From Larix kaempferi (lineage: Eukaryota > Streptophyta > Pinopsida > Pinales > Pinaceae): a stretch of DNA of 64,000 nt. The stretch's first letter is position 1, and each line of letters begins with the position of its first letter. The notes beneath the pieces were generated by a model, which did no database searches, was not told the origin of the DNA, and was given only the letters and a program-made list of their open reading frames with translations. Of this stretch, positions 11,175 to 22,689 are shown piece by piece. Both the position numbers and the translations under genes were made by a program. The stretch covers positions 377,001 to 441,000 of the forward strand of contig BSBM01000823.1 in NCBI GenBank assembly GCA_027924585.1. Direction: 5' to 3'.

Positions 11175-11472
11175 CATTGATTCAATGACAAGCAAACTTT
11201 GTGAAGGAGTTTCAAAATTCAAAGTCGGAACAGCAGAGCATTACAAATTAAAGGAGATCGTGAATAAGATTGGAGAGATTGTTTAGGATTATAACCATTG
11301 GTTCTGAGATTTGATGAATTGCTTGAGTTACAACACCATCCATGAGGTGCAACATAATAAATACTTTATCAACACATTAATACCTCACATGTGGGTGCCA
11401 TTGCAACAATAATGTTTTTTGACACATCATGAGGCTTTGGAATTCATAATGTGGTTGAAGTCTATCAGTGGA
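11175..11472 (+). pseudogene. Gypsy gag relic G0, first segment
   Basis: Reading from 11,188 in one frame gives a gag-like helix-rich sequence with stops at three positions. It includes L-K-E-I-V-N-K-I-G-E, then L-I-P-H-M-W-V-P-L near 11,375-11,400 and H-E-A-L-E-F-I-M-W-L. These are typical of the plant gypsy Retrotrans_gag region. The frame is cut at 11,472 by insertion of copia element C1. If one copy of the 5-bp target duplication is removed, the same frame resumes at 18,622. This shows that the segment at 18,617 onwards belongs to the same gene. Confidence 0.65.
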
Positions 11473-12021
11473 TGTTAATTTTTTGATAATTTCATTCCAT
11501 TATCATTCAAGATCAGTAAGAGAATAACATGTACAACATATCAATCATAAACACAACAATGCAAGCACACAAGAGACACAGAGTTTCACCAGGGAAAACC
11601 AATAAGGTGAAAAACCCCGCAACTTCCTTAGAGATAAGATAAGCCCCAATACAAGATCACAAAGATCAAACCCAATAAGATGTCTCTAGCAGATGCTCCT
11701 CCTCCTCCACAAGTGCACCACCTTCTCTCTTAGCTATGCAATCTTGAGAAGTGAGTGAATGATCTAAATGAGAGACACAACCTCTCTATTTATACATTGA
11801 CTTGACCTACCAATAATCCACTAGGGATGACTTGCTACTCATGCCTAATAAACCAACCACATGTGGTAAGCAGGGCTGACCCCACACTGGTGGTCTAATA
11901 ACCCATCAATACAAATGACAACACTTCCAAACAGAGGAATAATACATCTCTGTGGGATATACAATAAAGTACAAATGTAATACATGGAAGAATATCTTCC
12001 GAGGTTACAAATACATCAACA
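11473..12021 (-). repeat. C1 3' LTR (549 bp)
   Basis: It has TG...CA ends and is closely similar along its length to the other LTR at 18,024. It is 44 bp shorter because one ATGATGACACT-type repeat block is absent. TATAAATAG on the minus strand (11,786-11,794) is the likely TATA box. Confidence 0.93.
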
Positions 12022-12030
12022 CTCCCTCTT
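12022..12030 (-). promoter_or_regulatory. C1 polypurine tract
   Basis: On the minus strand the sequence is AAGAGGGAG, directly abutting the 3' LTR. This is where the plus-strand DNA primer of an LTR retrotransposon is expected. Confidence 0.75.
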
Positions 12031-12349
12031 AACTAGGAAGGTATTCTTTCGTCACAGGTCATCAATACATATTGGAGCAAGTCTTCAATTCTGGAGCTGG
12101 ATCAACATCACTGGATCATGAAGCATCATCATCACTATTGCTATACTCGACATCTCGATCGCTAGTCTATATCTGAAATCTGCTCATCGTAGGAAGTTCT
12201 ACAGAGCCAGCCCTTTTTCATGCTGGATGTAGGCCCACCACCTATAGGTCTTCATCATCACTGGCCATACTGTGGATCCCAGGACTTATTACATGCATCA
12301 ACAAAACCTAGCTCTGACTATAGGATCTTTTACATGTTGACTATCACAA

Positions 12350-12780
12350 AACTTTAAAAGAGTGTCTTGCATCCTGCAAGAACTCTAAAGAGCATCCTAG
12401 GACTGATTAAGAGCTTACTGCTCAACCTATTGGATCTCCAAGACTGATTATATGTGACCCCACACACCACAAAACCTTTAAAGAGTGTCTTGCATCCTGC
12501 AAGTACTCTAAAGAGCATCTCAGGACTGATTACGAGCTTACTGCTCAACCTCTCTGATCTCTAGGGTTGATTACATGTGGTTAGGAAAAACCTTTAAAGA
12601 GTGTCTTGCATCCTGCAAGTACTCTAAAGAGCATCCCAGGACTAATTACGAGCTTACTGCTCAACCTCTCAGATCTCTAGGGTTGATTACATGCCTCTAG
12701 TAGAAAAACCTCAAAAGAGCATCCCAGGACTTATTTACGAGCTTACTACTCAACCTGTATGGATCTCTGTATCCCAAGCT
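12350..12780. repeat. Tandem repeat block A in C1 (~116-123 bp unit)
   Basis: GTGTCTTGC occurs at 12,362, 12,485 and 12,601, giving periods of 123 and 116. Each unit contains the same series GAGTGTCTTGCATCCTGCAAG, CTCTAAAGAGCAT, GAGCTTACTGCTCAACCT and ATCTC...TTGATTACATG. A fourth, shortened unit follows to about 12,780. Small open frames here are products of the repeats, not genes. Confidence 0.9.
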
Positions 12781-12869
12781 ATTACAAGCACACCGCTCTA
12801 CCTGTCTGGATCTTGAAGATCTTTTCTATGATACCTGCACAATCTGTCCATGGCCACGAAGTATCAACC

Positions 12870-13320
12870 TAATACTCATCATACATCATCATGATGTACA
12901 TGATCATCCTGATCATCATCATAGCATCGTCCTGATGCATATCATCCAAAGACTCGTCCTGATACTCATCACATATGATCATCCTGGTCATCGTTACTAC
13001 ATCGTCCTGATGCGTATCATCTGGAGCAACATCTTGAAGCTTGTCATTCATGATCATCCTGATCATACAATGCATCCACCTAATGCATACCAAGTATCTA
13101 CCTGATACATACATAAATACATGATCCACCTGATCATATCAAGCATCCAACATGATGCATATATAAATACATGATCCAACTGATCAAAGCATCCAACTAA
13201 TGCATATACAAATACATTATCCAAATGATCACACAAAGCATCCACCTGATGCATATACAAATACATGATCCAACTGATCATACAAAGCATCCACCTGATG
13301 CATATACAAAGCAGTAATTG
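12870..13320. repeat. Tandem repeat block B in C1 (short GATCATC/ATGCATA units)
   Basis: The left part is rich in GATCATCCTGATCATC-type sequence. The right part (13,085-13,320) has ~60-bp units of the form CATGATCCAACTGATCA...AAGCATCCACCTGATGCATATACAAATA. Each unit contains near-palindromic TGATCA and ATGCAT, so single strands could fold. It lies between the end of RNase H and block A. Small minus-strand open frames across it are repeat artefacts. Confidence 0.85.
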
Positions 13321-13417
13321 GAGTATCATCATGATGCTCATCACACAGTGCTTACATCCACAGCCATGGGAAGGATCCTCTCACCATGCTTGGAATGGCT
13401 TCTACAAACATGTCCCA

Positions 13418-15740
13418 TCACTTCTTCCTCGAAGTATCTTCAATCTGAAGAACACCAAGCCTCTCTCTGAAGTACTCAAACTCCCCTCTGGATAGTGGTT
13501 TCGTCAACACATCTGCAACCTGCTCATCTGTCGCAACATACAGGAGCTTCACTACTCCTCTTTGCACCATATCCTTGATATAGTGATATTTGATCTTAAT
13601 GTACTTCGACCTATCATGGAACACTGGGTTCTCAGACAGCTTCACACAACTTTGGTTGTCACAATAGATACCAATAGCATCCAACAAGAGATAAAATAAC
13701 TCATATAGCAGCTTCCTCAGCCATACTGCCTCACAACTAACCGAGCAAGCTGCAACATACTCTGCTTTGGCTATACTCAGTGCTATGCAGGACTACTTCC
13801 TGCTAAACCAAGAGATCACACCTGATCCCATACTGAAGCAGCACCCAGAAGTGCTCTTCCTATCTACAGTATTTCCTACCCAATCTGAATCAACATAACC
13901 TTGCAGGTTAAACTTTTGATTCACATCATACTTGAGCCCATAGTCAATTGTACCCTTCAGGTATCTCAAAATATGCTTTACAGCAACTAGTTGAACACCT
14001 CTGGGATCCGTCAGGAACTGGCTCAATGTGTTCACCACAAAGCAAATATCTAGTCTCATGTTCGTTAGGTACACCAAGGATCCAATCATCTGACGATACA
14101 TAGTGACATCAACCGGATCAGATGAAGCATCACAGATAAGCTTCAGGTTTGATGCCATAGGTGTGGCCATGGCCTTGCAGTCCAGCATCCTGAACCTCTT
14201 CAGGATCTCTATGGCATACTTCCCTTGTCCAAGGAAGATCCCATCTGCACTTTGCCACACCTCCATGCCTAGAAAGTAATGCATCATCCCCAATTCCTTT
14301 ATCTCGAACTTGGTAGAAAGCTTCCTCTTGGTATCGATAATCAACCCATCCTCACCTGTAACAAACAGGTCATCCACATATAGTACTAGTATCACAGGAT
14401 TGCCTTCCCTAACCTTGTAGTAAAGGTTGGAATCTGCTTTACTCCTAGTAAAGCCCAAACTGGATACGAAATTGTCCATGCTACCACACCAAGTCCTAGG
14501 AGCTTGCTTCAAGCCATACAAGGCTTTCTTCAACCTGCACACATATGACTCCCTCTCCTATGTCTCAAAACCAAGTGGCTGCTCCACATATACTTCCTCT
14601 TTGACTACACCATTCAAGAAAGCTGTCTTGACATCCATTTGGTCTATCTTCCACTTCATCACTGCAACCAGAGCAAGTACTGTTCTGATGGAAGTGTATC
14701 TGGCTACAGGAGCAAAAGTCTCTTCATAGTCTATTCCCTCTTTCTGGGAGAAGCCACGAGCTACAAATATCGCTTCGTATTTCTCTATGTTACCATCTAC
14801 AACATGCTTGATCTTATAGATCCACTTGGAAGTCACAATAGACTTCCCTTAAGGTCTTGGGACCACATCCCAAACATCATTCTTCATGATCGATTGATAT
14901 TCCTCAACCATGGAATCCTTCCATTCTTTCTTTTCTGCTACTTCTTCATAACTGGAAGGTTCTTTGTTCATAATATCACAGAGTAAGGAAACATAACTGG
15001 TATGTGATCTAGTCCTCTTCCTTTCTCTATGTTCTTCTTCTGGAATGCCATACCTTTCTGCATCTTGAATGAGCTCTCTAGCCCATGCAGGTTTCCTCTT
15101 GTGAGAGTTATTCTCACGGGGTGGATCTATAGGTTCTTGTGGATCTTTAATTTCGTGATCTACTTCTGGAATTGCTTCATTCATAGTGGTGTCTTGAAAT
15201 CTGGTTTCCTTTGGTTCTTCATGGCCTTCAACAGGTGTCTTCCTTGATTTGATGTATGCCAAGTCTTCATCAAATGTTACATCCCTGCTGATGTCAATCT
15301 TATTGAACCCTGGAAAGTATATAATGTAAGCCTTTGAGTTTTCACTGTAACCCACAAAGATACCCTTCTTTCCTGAAGGATCTAGCTTTGTCCTCTTTTC
15401 TTTTGGAATGTGTTTGTATACTGGATAGCCAAATATTCTGACATGGCTTACTTCTAGTTTCTCACCAGAGAAGACTTGTTTTGGTGTCTTATTGTCAAGT
15501 ATCTTGTGAGGTGTTTTGTTTTGTACATATATAGCTGTCCTAGCTAGTTCTTCCCACAGATGCATAGGAAGGTCTTGGTCATGAAGCATTGCCCATGCTG
15601 CTTCCATGATAGTTCTATTCTTCCTTTCTACAACTCCATTTTGTTGTGGATTGTAAGGAGCATCCAACTCCCTCTTAATCCCTGAATCACTGCATAACTT
15701 CTTGAAATCACCTAAAGTGAATTCTTCACCATTGTTGGAC
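13418..15740 (-). pseudogene. C1 pol: integrase C-terminal half, RT and RNase H
   Basis: One minus-strand frame runs through 15,667-14,849, 14,836-14,558, 14,542-13,793 and 13,687-13,418, separated by single stops. The integrase end has P-Q-Q-N-G-V-V-E-R-K-N, which holds the catalytic Glu. RT shows [10 protein letters not shown] (first Asp), K-A-L-Y-G-L-K-Q-A-P-R and the palm motif L-Y-V-D-D-L-F, all intact. RNase H shows G-Y-V-D-S-D-W, the Glu in A-K-A-E-Y, and the tail H-Y-I-K-D-M-V. The integrase second-Asp region near 15,735, normally S-D-N-G-G-E-F, is scrambled by the frameshift that begins this frame. The protein would reverse transcribe and insert the element; this copy cannot make it whole. 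Confidence 0.92.
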
Positions 15741-17451
15741 TGAAAGTCTTAATATTCTTATCTATTTGATTTTCTATCAAGGCTTTGAATTCCTTGAACT
15801 TATCAAACACTTCATCTTTATTTTTTAATAAATAAACCCAAGTCTTCCTAGAGAAATCATCAATGAAGGAAACATACTATACATACCCACTTAGAGAACT
15901 GGAAGACATTGGTCCACATACATCAGAGTGGATAATATCTAAGATTCCTTTTGCTTTGCTTTCACTGCTTGAAAATGTCTTCTTTGTATTCTTTCCTTTT
16001 GCACATCCTTTGTAAACACCTTCATGCTTTGGTTGGATTTCAGGAAGACCTTCTACAACTTTGCTTGCAATTGGTAGTGCTCTATAGTGCATGTGTGCAA
16101 GCCTTCTATTCCAAAGTTCACTTGGCTCCATCGACTCATGTACCTTGGCATGTCCAGGTTGTCCCTTCAATTTGTACAATCCTCCCTCTTACTCTCCAAT
16201 TACTACTGCATCATCTATGGTATTACCTTTTGGCCACATGGGTACTTGGCCATGCACAAATCCAACTCTCATTCCTTTTGCATCCAAATATGATATGGAG
16301 AGAAGATTCTTCTTGAGTCCAGGTACATATAGAAGATATTTCATCTTCAAAGTCTTCCTAGAGTCTAGCATGTAGGAGGCTTCACCACTTCCTTTGATAG
16401 GATATTGATAGTCATCCCCAAGTTTCACCTTATGGGGTGACTCATGTTCAACTAGATCTACAAAAGATTCTTTAAACCCATCCATGCGTTTAGAAGCCCC
16501 ACTATCAATGAGCCAATCATTACATCCATGAGAGATAGTACCTGTGAGAGCATAGATTAGAACATATTCATTTTCACTTAATGAGTCATCACTTTCTACT
16601 CTAGCCTTCTTCTTAGGAGGTTCATCATCCTCAGTAGCATGAGCATGATATCTCTTCTTGCTTCCCTTCTTCTTCTTCTTGTAGTGATTGTTCGTTTTGT
16701 TCTTGGGACATTCTGAAGCAAAGTGTCCCAACTCATCACAAGTGAAGCATCGAATATGAGAGTGATCTTTCTTCTTTTGATGGTAATGAGAGTGTTTCTT
16801 ATTATGAGATTTCTCCCTCTTAAACTTACTTCCCTTAGTGTGTATTGTGAGAGCTTGATCTTCATTCCCCATCTTTTCTTCTCGAGCCACAAGCCTAGCT
16901 TCTTCTTGTGAACATTCTTCCCATAGTCTATTGAAGGAAACTAGTTTCCTTCTTGCACAAATTCCTTGGATGAAGGAGTCCCATGACCTATGTAGGCCAT
17001 TTAATGTGGTCATCACAATTTCACCATTCTCCACTACTTCATCCACAACTTCAAGTTGTTCCTTGATTTGGGAGACCTTAGAAAAGTAGGATTGAATGGT
17101 CTCTCCCTTATGAAGCTTCACCCCTTTCAATTGGTTCCGCAGAGTCATCTTCCGATTTATGTTCTTTCCTTAAAACAACTTGGTCAAGGAGTCAAACATC
17201 TCCTTAGGTGTCTTTAGGGAAGACACATGGGGTATGAGATGGTCCTTTATAGAATCAGCAATGATTCTTTTAGCCTTGACCAGGTTCTTCTTGTGTAAGG
17301 TCTTAGCCTCTTCTTCTTATGGAACTGGAACCTCTTCCTTTATGTAGTTGTCCAACTCATTTTCTTCTAGGATTAACTTAATCTTCTACTTCCATGCTCA
17401 GAATTTATCAGCTCCATCAAGCTTATCCTCAAGCTTAGTGTGGTGAGACAT
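15741..17451 (-). pseudogene. C1 gag, protease and integrase N-terminal half
   Basis: The ATG at 17,451 begins M-S-H-H-T-K-L-E-D-K-L-D-G, a usual copia gag opening, with an early stop after about 16 codons. The same frame is then open at 17,148-16,189 and 16,179-15,877. A CCHC zinc knuckle (C-F-T-C-D-E-L-G-H-F-A-S-E-C) lies near 16,730, followed by a long lysine-rich linker. The protease motif W-L-I-D-S-G-A-S is near 16,500 and intact. The GAG-pre-integrase module (L-W-N-R-R-L-A-H-M-H) and the first integrase Asp (H-S-D-V-C-G-P) follow at ~16,110 and ~15,920. Gag would form the particle and bind RNA through the knuckle. Confidence 0.9.
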
Positions 17452-18011
17452 CTTAAAGAGTACTTGAAATTGAAATATAAAAAGATTTAGGTCTTACCAC
17501 TTGATTTGCTGAAAACTAGATCTAGAGCTGGATTAGGGTTTGTCAAAGAAACCCTAAAAATTCAAAATGTGAATTTCAAGATTCTGAAAGGATAGAAAGA
17601 TGCGCCTTGATGATCTAATCAAGCTGGTATACTCAGAATTTGAAAGCTACAAAGTTTCACCCCTCATAAATTCCTTTCAATCTCTCAGATTCACTTGGGA
17701 GGACCCTAAACTAGGGTTTGAGTTTCCTGGAGCTTCACCCAACCAAAATGTTCGATCCAAAGCTCTAAAATTTGATTTTTCCAAGGCGCTTCCAGCTATG
17801 GTCTCATATTTCAGAAATTCCACTTTTGTGGAAACCCTAATTTTTAGGTCAAAAATTCAAATAATTTAGAATTGAATTCTGTCTCAACAGAAAGATGTGC
17901 CCTTCCGAGGAGATTCAATAAAGCCTCCCAAATTTGATGATCTGTAAAGAGAAACCCAAATACTAAGAATCCCTAACTTCTGTAGCTGCACAGTGCCTTC
18001 TTCTTAGGTCA
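17452..18011 (-). other. C1 5' untranslated leader
   Basis: This is the interval between the gag start and the primer site, about 560 bp. It contains several short AACCCTAA/TTAGGGTTT-type motifs but no convincing gene; the 89-codon open frame on the plus strand lies antisense within the leader. Confidence 0.6.
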
Positions 18012-18023
18012 GCTCTGATACCA
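18012..18023 (-). promoter_or_regulatory. C1 primer-binding site (initiator tRNA-Met)
   Basis: The minus strand reads TGGTATCAGAGC immediately next to the 5' LTR. It is the standard copia site complementary to the 3' end of plant initiator tRNA-Met, and it fixes the element's orientation. Confidence 0.95.
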
Positions 18024-18616
18024 TGTTAATTTTTCGATAATTTCATTCCATTATCATTCAGGATCACTAAGAGAATAACATGTATAACATATCAATCATA
18101 AACAAAACAATGCAAGCACACAAGATACACAGAGTTTCACGTAGGAAAACCAAGAAGGTGAAAAACCCTGCAACTTCCTCAGACATAAGATAAGCCCCAA
18201 TACAAGATCACAAAGATTGAACCCAATAAGATGTCTCTAGCAGATGCTCCTCCTCCTCCATAAGTGCACCACTTTCTCTCTTAGCTATGCGAGCTTGAGA
18301 AGTGAGTGAATGATCTATATGAGAGACACAACCTCTCTATTTATACATTGACCTGACCTGCCAATAATCCACTGGGGCCGACTTGCTACTCAAGCCTAAT
18401 AACCTAACCACATGTGCTAACCAGGGCCGACCCCACACTAGTGGTCTAATAACCCATCAATACAAATGATGACACTCGTCAATGCACATGATGACACTTA
18501 CAAATACAGATGATGACACTTTCAAACAGAGGAATAATACATCTTTGTGGGATATACAATAAAGTACAAATGTAATACATGGAAGAATATCTTCAGAAGT
18601 TACAAATACATCAACA
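18024..18616 (-). repeat. C1 5' LTR (593 bp)
   Basis: It matches the 3' LTR end to end. The extra length comes from about three copies of an ATGATGACACT-containing unit at 18,464-18,520, where the other LTR has one. TATAAATAG on the minus strand lies at 18,337-18,345. The flank is ATGGA. Confidence 0.93.
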
Positions 18617-19763
18617 ATGGATTGGTTGAAGCAGTGATTCCTATATTGGCTCCAGGGTTGGCACAATTACAATATCAACTAAGAACTTGATCTAAGTAGA
18701 TTCAAGATTTTTTGAATGGAAATCAATGAGCAATGAGGCGTTGTGGTGCATGTTATGCAAGACAGAAGGCCATTTGCAATATATTTACCCCAAGCATCGA
18801 TTCCTATATTGGCTCTAGGGTTGATGCAATTCCAATATCTACTAATAACTTGATTTAACTAGATTCAAGAGTGTTTGAATGGAAAGCAAAGAGAAAGGAG
18901 GTGATGCGGTGCATGTTATACAAGACAGAAGGCCATTTGCAATATATTTACCCCATGTTTCTGAGATATCCCACTGCTATTATGAATTTGTTTGTGGGCT
19001 AGGAAGATCAGGGGATATGCAAGATATGTCAAGAGCAAGGAGGCGATGTGGTGCATGCTATGAAAGACAAAAGGGCCATTTTCAATATACTTTCCCCATG
19101 TTTTCGAGATATGCCATTGCTATTGTGAATCTGTTTGTGGGCCAGGAAGATGGGGGGATATGAAAGATATGTTGAAATCCAAGTCATTAACCCCACCATT
19201 AACTGCTTCTACATAAATACAATAGCATTGCAACATTTGTACATTACGACTTCTGCAATATAAACACTCATCGTACAGAGGATTTCCACGCATTGCTCAT
19301 GCTCAACAAACACTTCAAGAAGAGCTTATCCACAATAGTCGACCAGGGACACAAATGGAGGGAAGAAATAGGACCAAGATAACATAGCATCGTAATAGTG
19401 TTACCCATGTAATCAAGTGGGGCACATCGCACGCAAATATCCACACCAATGTCATTCTCACTACGGCCACTACTGAAAGACTGAGTAATACTGAAGATTG
19501 TCCAAAGCTAATGAAGAAATGGGAACATAATCAATTTCAAGCAAAGGACCCCTGGGAGAGATCTAGTGGTTCATGTATATACAAGACTAAAAGTTATCAC
19601 CTGGGGTAGTGTCAAATATGTTATTTTTAATTTGAAACAATGATAGATGTCATTTGACAAAAGAGGTCCTAGATTCATTCGACATTTCGATCCAAAGTTA
19701 CATGAGCACTTTGTGGAGGGTTGGGTAAACCGGCTTTAGATCAATTATATTATATTACTCATG
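18617..19763 (+). pseudogene. Gypsy gag relic G0, second segment with repeated zinc knuckles
   Basis: After removing the C1 target duplication, gag continues at 18,622 as L-V-E-A-V-I-P-I-L-A-P. Degenerate nucleocapsid knuckles follow. C-M-L-C-K-T-E-G-H-L-Q-Y-I-Y at ~18,745 keeps CX2CX4H but has Tyr for the last Cys. A near copy lies at ~18,910. C-K-I-C-Q-E-Q-G is at ~19,015, and C-Y-P-C-N-Q-V-G-H-I-A-R-K-Y is at ~19,400. The first copies arose by tandem duplication of ~162 bp. Several frames and stops are involved, so it is a relic. Gag with several knuckles is known in some plant gypsy lineages. The sequence ends where the left inverted repeat begins. Confidence 0.6.
18631..19180. repeat. 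Tandem duplications of ~162 and ~143 bp in gag relic G0
   Basis: GATTCCTATATTGGCTC occurs at ~18,635 and ~18,798, and ATATTTACCCC at 18,781 and 18,944, giving a ~162-bp period. A second, diverged duplication has CCCCATGTTT at 18,951 and 19,094. Each unit holds one zinc-knuckle-like coding segment. Confidence 0.8.
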
Positions 19764-19768
19764 GGAAC

Positions 19769-22590
19769 TGTTACCGGATGAACTAGCAAGGCTAGTATCC
19801 GATGAACAAATGTAAGTGAAAGTGACCACCGCAACCTTAGCCACTTCTCCAACTTCTTTGGAGAGTCAGAAACTCCAAGGGGAGAGCCCTTCGGTGATAT
19901 ACACAAACACTTAGGAATTATGTCTTCTAGACAACAAAGTCAATGACCAGTGCCTTAAGCAATATATTTATGCAAATGAAGAAAACATACTATATAAGGA
20001 TGCAAGTTGTAGATAATCAAACACATATCATTAGAGCATTCACAATTAATGGCATTATAGTCATTCATCAAATGATTAGTTAAATATCATGTACCAATGA
20101 CGAAAGAATGTGATTATTACAAATAAATCATATACCGATGTGATATGACAGTCAAATATTTATGATAACATCAGTTGAAACACCAATGTAAGGTGGCACA
20201 AAATTTGATGCTAGTAGTATAACAAATGATCTATAGATAAAGTCCAATATTTAACCACTTTAATAGCAACCAAATGACACTTGTTTCAGATCTATATGAG
20301 AAATATGTTAGTAGTAGTATGGCAATATTAGTAGTATCAACTTGCAACAATTGCAATGTAGTCTAAAAGATAAATAGCAATATGAGCAATATCACTTGTA
20401 TTGGGAACTAGTTGATTTTCTAACTTTCATACATAAAATTGTAAACATATCAGAATTATAGCAACATGTATGTTGGTAATTTACTAACAACAGTATAGCA
20501 ATTGTGCTAAGATGGATGAAAGTCAATCAAAGTGACAAGGACAAGAACAATGTTATTCACTTACACCAATTTCACCATTTACTGCTAAGCATTGAAATTA
20601 GATCGGCACGTTGTATGTAAAATCAATTTTTAGACCTTCTTATTAACATCAAACAGTCTTCAAATGCACTTGCAAAATACCAATAATTAACATCCTTTCT
20701 TACTTGTGTGCACAGGCATAAGGTTTCGGAAAAGAGGTTCCCTTATGTTGACTACTTACAATAGTATGCAGCCATATAGCAGCAGTAGCCAAGGTTTGAT
20801 AAGGGCATATTTAAGCCCTTGTGAAGGCTCCAAATGAAGGACCAAGTCTCTTTAGTCCAAGGTCGAAGGTTAGGACAGGAAAAAGGGGGGTGGTCGAGCC
20901 TTCGAAAGGGAGGTCAAGCCTTCTTTGAGGCTGACCAAAGGTGAAAGGAGGAGAAATGGGATAGAATGAAGGGAAGGGAATGGAGATGGAGGAGAAAGGA
21001 TAGAAGAGAAGGGGAAGAGATGGAGAAGAAAGGAGGGAGCATCGAAGGAGAAAAAAGAGATAAGGAAGAGGTGGAAGGGAGAAAAAAAGAAACGAGCCAG
21101 AGTAAAAGGGAGAGAGAAGGTCCTAAAGGAGAGAGGAGGGGAGGGTGATCTCAAAAATGGAGGGATCGAACCCTAGGAAAGGAGTAAGGTGAGGTCACTA
21201 GGACAAAAAAGGGAGCTACAACCAAGCTTAGCGGCTAGGATTTTATTTATGAAATTTTATGTATAAAATTAACAAAAATAAGACCTAATGACAAAAACAA
21301 AAATCTAAGCTAAGATAATATGTACAAATTTACAAATTAGGGTTTTGTAGGTGTAGAGATAAGCCAAATTAGGGTTTTAATGGTTATTACCCCAAACCCT
21401 AGACTTAGAGGAATATGACCAGCCTTCCTCTTAGAGGTAATTTATCCATGTCACTAGATTAGTGTTTCTTGAAACAACCTCAAGGGTTGGTTTCAAGAGC
21501 CTAAACTAGGGCAAAGTTGGAGCTCGAAGGATAAACTATGTAAGAACCTCCTCTTGGGAGAGTTTCTACTATGCTAAGGGATAGAAAAGAAGATAAATGG
21601 CACTATTCAAAGATAATGCATTTCTAGGGCTACCATTCAAACCTCCAATATGCAAAATCTACCTACCATTCAACAAGCAAACATTCAAAAGAAAAAGACT
21701 GGTGCATGAGTTATTCCAACTATTCTAGCATCCACATAGCATTTGTAAGACAAACAATGAATCCAACTTTCATCCAAGAGACAAGAAGGTCTTCCTCCAA
21801 GAGGTACAAATCACTCCAAAAAGACCCTTCTAAGGTAAAAAAGTAACATAAAATTTTATCCCATAAGTTGTGTGTAAAAAATGAAGGAGATATATTTATA
21901 AGATCTCACACTCACTTTTAAAATAAAACCAGGCCAACATGCCTTTAAAATGTCAATTTAAAATTAAAACATGTCAACTTAAAAGTATAACATAAAATAA
22001 TATAAAATAATCAAATATGTGGGTAACTTGGGGCATTTTCCCCAGAGTTTAACCAAAAATGACTAAAATGACTAAAACTGAGCAAATCACTCCAAATTGA
22101 ATGTTGGAGTGGGGAGGAGGGGGACATCATGCCCCATCTAACCCAAATAGTAGTGAAAATCCCTCAATGCCCCTCCATATCATGCAATGTGGCCTGGTAC
22201 AAATGATGATGTCATCATGCCAAGGAGCCTAAGGAGAGAGGGCATTGTGATGCAAGGGGGCCAGGAGGGTGTGAATGGTGACCTGGAAGAGATACATAAG
22301 CCTCAATGCTTAGAGAAAAGTAACTAGAGTGATAAAACAGGTGGGCGGTCATGTGACATAGTGACCTATCCCTAGGAGCCCCGAACACCAACCTCAGGGC
22401 TTCAAGCCCTCTCATGAGGCAATCAACAATGCCACTAAGCCATAGTACTCCTAGGAGAAGAACCAAAATGTCTGGCCATAACCTCCACTCATAAAATGCT
22501 GGAAAACACCACTCATGATCAGAAAAATGGCCCTCTCTCCCCAGGACACATCTAAAGGTGCATTGGTACTGGTACCACGTAACATGCACC
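19769..22590 (+). repeat. Left arm of a ~2.7-kb inverted repeat, possibly a gypsy LTR
   Basis: Reverse-complementing 32,630-35,284 gives a diverged match along this whole interval. Shared landmarks in order are TGTTACCGG at the outer edge with GCTAG shortly after, CTCCAAAGAAGTT, the purine-rich GGGAGAAAA stretch (20,940-21,150), AAACCCTA motifs, the Ca 21,890 TATA-like ATTTATAAG, and GGCCATAACC...CTCTCTCCCC near the inner edge. A gag fragment on the plus strand begins ~110 bp after the inner edge, so this arm may be a 5' LTR. I see no convincing primer-binding site. There is no gene inside; the open frames on either strand come from the purine-rich tract. Confidence 0.65.
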
Positions 22591-22689
22591 AAGAGGATTA
22601 CATCAATCTAATGATTGACGGAGGGTTAGGTTGGCATATTTATGAAGTTGAATCCAATGCTACATTTAGTTGGTAACTGAATGGAGATT

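Larger units (their letters stand above)
11473..18616 (-). mobile_element. Complete Ty1/copia retrotransposon C1
   Basis: Two LTRs (11,473-12,021 and 18,024-18,616) flank an internal region with a tRNA-Met primer site, gag, protease, integrase, RT and RNase H in copia order on the minus strand. The flanking 5-mers are GTGGA on the left and ATGGA on the right, a target duplication with one mismatch. It inserted into the gag of gypsy relic G0. The coding region uses only two frames: gag to the integrase core, then integrase to RNase H. A frameshift near 15,740 and several stops separate the pieces. About 1.4 kb between RNase H and the 3' LTR is made of tandem repeats, unusual for a copia element. 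Confidence 0.93.

Noticed and set aside
12880-13320. CRISPR-like regularly spaced repeats
   Set aside because: Units are degenerate, directly abutting and lie within a eukaryotic retrotransposon.
12354-13344. Several open frames on the minus strand rich in Met/Ile/His or repeated words
   Set aside because: Translation of tandem repeats within C1, with no relation to known protein families.
20870-21154. Open frames on both strands rich in Ser/Phe/Pro or Lys/Glu/Arg
   Set aside because: They come from a purine-rich low-complexity tract inside an inverted-repeat arm; no domain and no conservation of the frame in the other arm.
22215-22592. 125-codon minus-strand open frame
   Set aside because: Inside the left inverted-repeat arm; the other arm has an open frame in part only (32,764-33,003), with no recognised domain, so I do not call a gene.
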